DNA of 30,460 nucleotides from Paulinella micropora (taxonomy: Eukaryota; Cercozoa; Imbricatea; Euglyphida), in NCBI GenBank assembly GCA_009731375.1, contig BJOX01000351.1, positions 294,862 through 325,321 of the forward strand. The letters run 5' to 3'. The translations under genes were made by a program, and so were the position numbers. This document shows positions 30,398 to 30,460 of the stretch, one piece after another (position 1 is the first letter of the stretch; every line of letters starts with the position of its first letter). The notes beneath the pieces were generated by a model. The model saw only the letters and a list, made by a program, of their open reading frames with translations. It searched no databases and was not told the DNA's origin.

Positions 30398-30460
30398 GTG
30401 CATCTCTCTATCTGTGTGTGTGTCTCTCTCTCTCTCTCTTCCCCCCCCCCCCCCCCCCTC
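30398..30460 (+). repeat. Start of intron 30: GT, CT and poly-C
   Basis: GTGT, CTCT and a C18-like run reach the window edge. Confidence 0.9.

Overview
The window is a eukaryotic genomic segment dominated by one split gene on the + strand. It encodes splicing factor 3A subunit 1 (SF3A1, the Prp21/SAP114 family of the U2 snRNP). I place 30 coding exons (about 2.48 kb, about 825 codons) between 1003 and 30397. Almost every junction was checked by carrying the codon phase from one exon to the next while following the SF3A1 protein. The N-terminus lies upstream (or the start is an internal ATG of exon 1), and the C-terminal ubiquitin-like domain lies beyond the right edge. The first half of the second SURP module is missing, probably in the large assembly gap at 8165-8600. 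I see no convincing gene on the - strand.

Layout: 1003-2621 acidic then lysine-rich N-terminal extension; 2553-4140 first SURP module; 4922-7297 linker with an all-alanine exon; 9339-10013 second half of SURP2; 10279-12500 charged Prp21 middle region; 15220-16492 acidic and Ala/Pro linker; 17771-21806 the conserved CPNCGQDIP...EHIRIELLDP block and what follows; 23789-30012 Pro/Gly-rich region in small phase-1 exons; 30353-30397 basic nuclear-localisation-like exon. About 92 percent of the window is intron, made almost entirely of microsatellites (TATC/GATA, GTAT/CATA, TTTC, CT, ACTTT, AGT, CAA and others) with four families of dispersed element.

The most unusual feature is that many introns carry tandem, decaying copies of the end of the adjacent exon together with its splice site (called exon echoes here). 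They occur next to exons 4, 6, 9, 12, 13, 14, 15, 17, 18, 20, 21 and 25. In addition, a roughly 145-bp fold-back element occurs four times, always within about 30 bp of an exon boundary. A separate TIR element ends exactly at a 3' splice site. All 29 visible donors read G|GT but are otherwise loose. Together these suggest a lineage with ongoing intron turnover by transposons and microsatellite-driven duplication, possibly with introner-like elements.

The species cannot be named from the sequence. The SF3A1 protein is clearly diverged from the animal form, which suggests a protist, alga or fungus-like lineage. Several assembly gaps (runs of 10 N are probably of unknown size) and the extreme repeat content mean that some copy numbers may be assembly artefacts.
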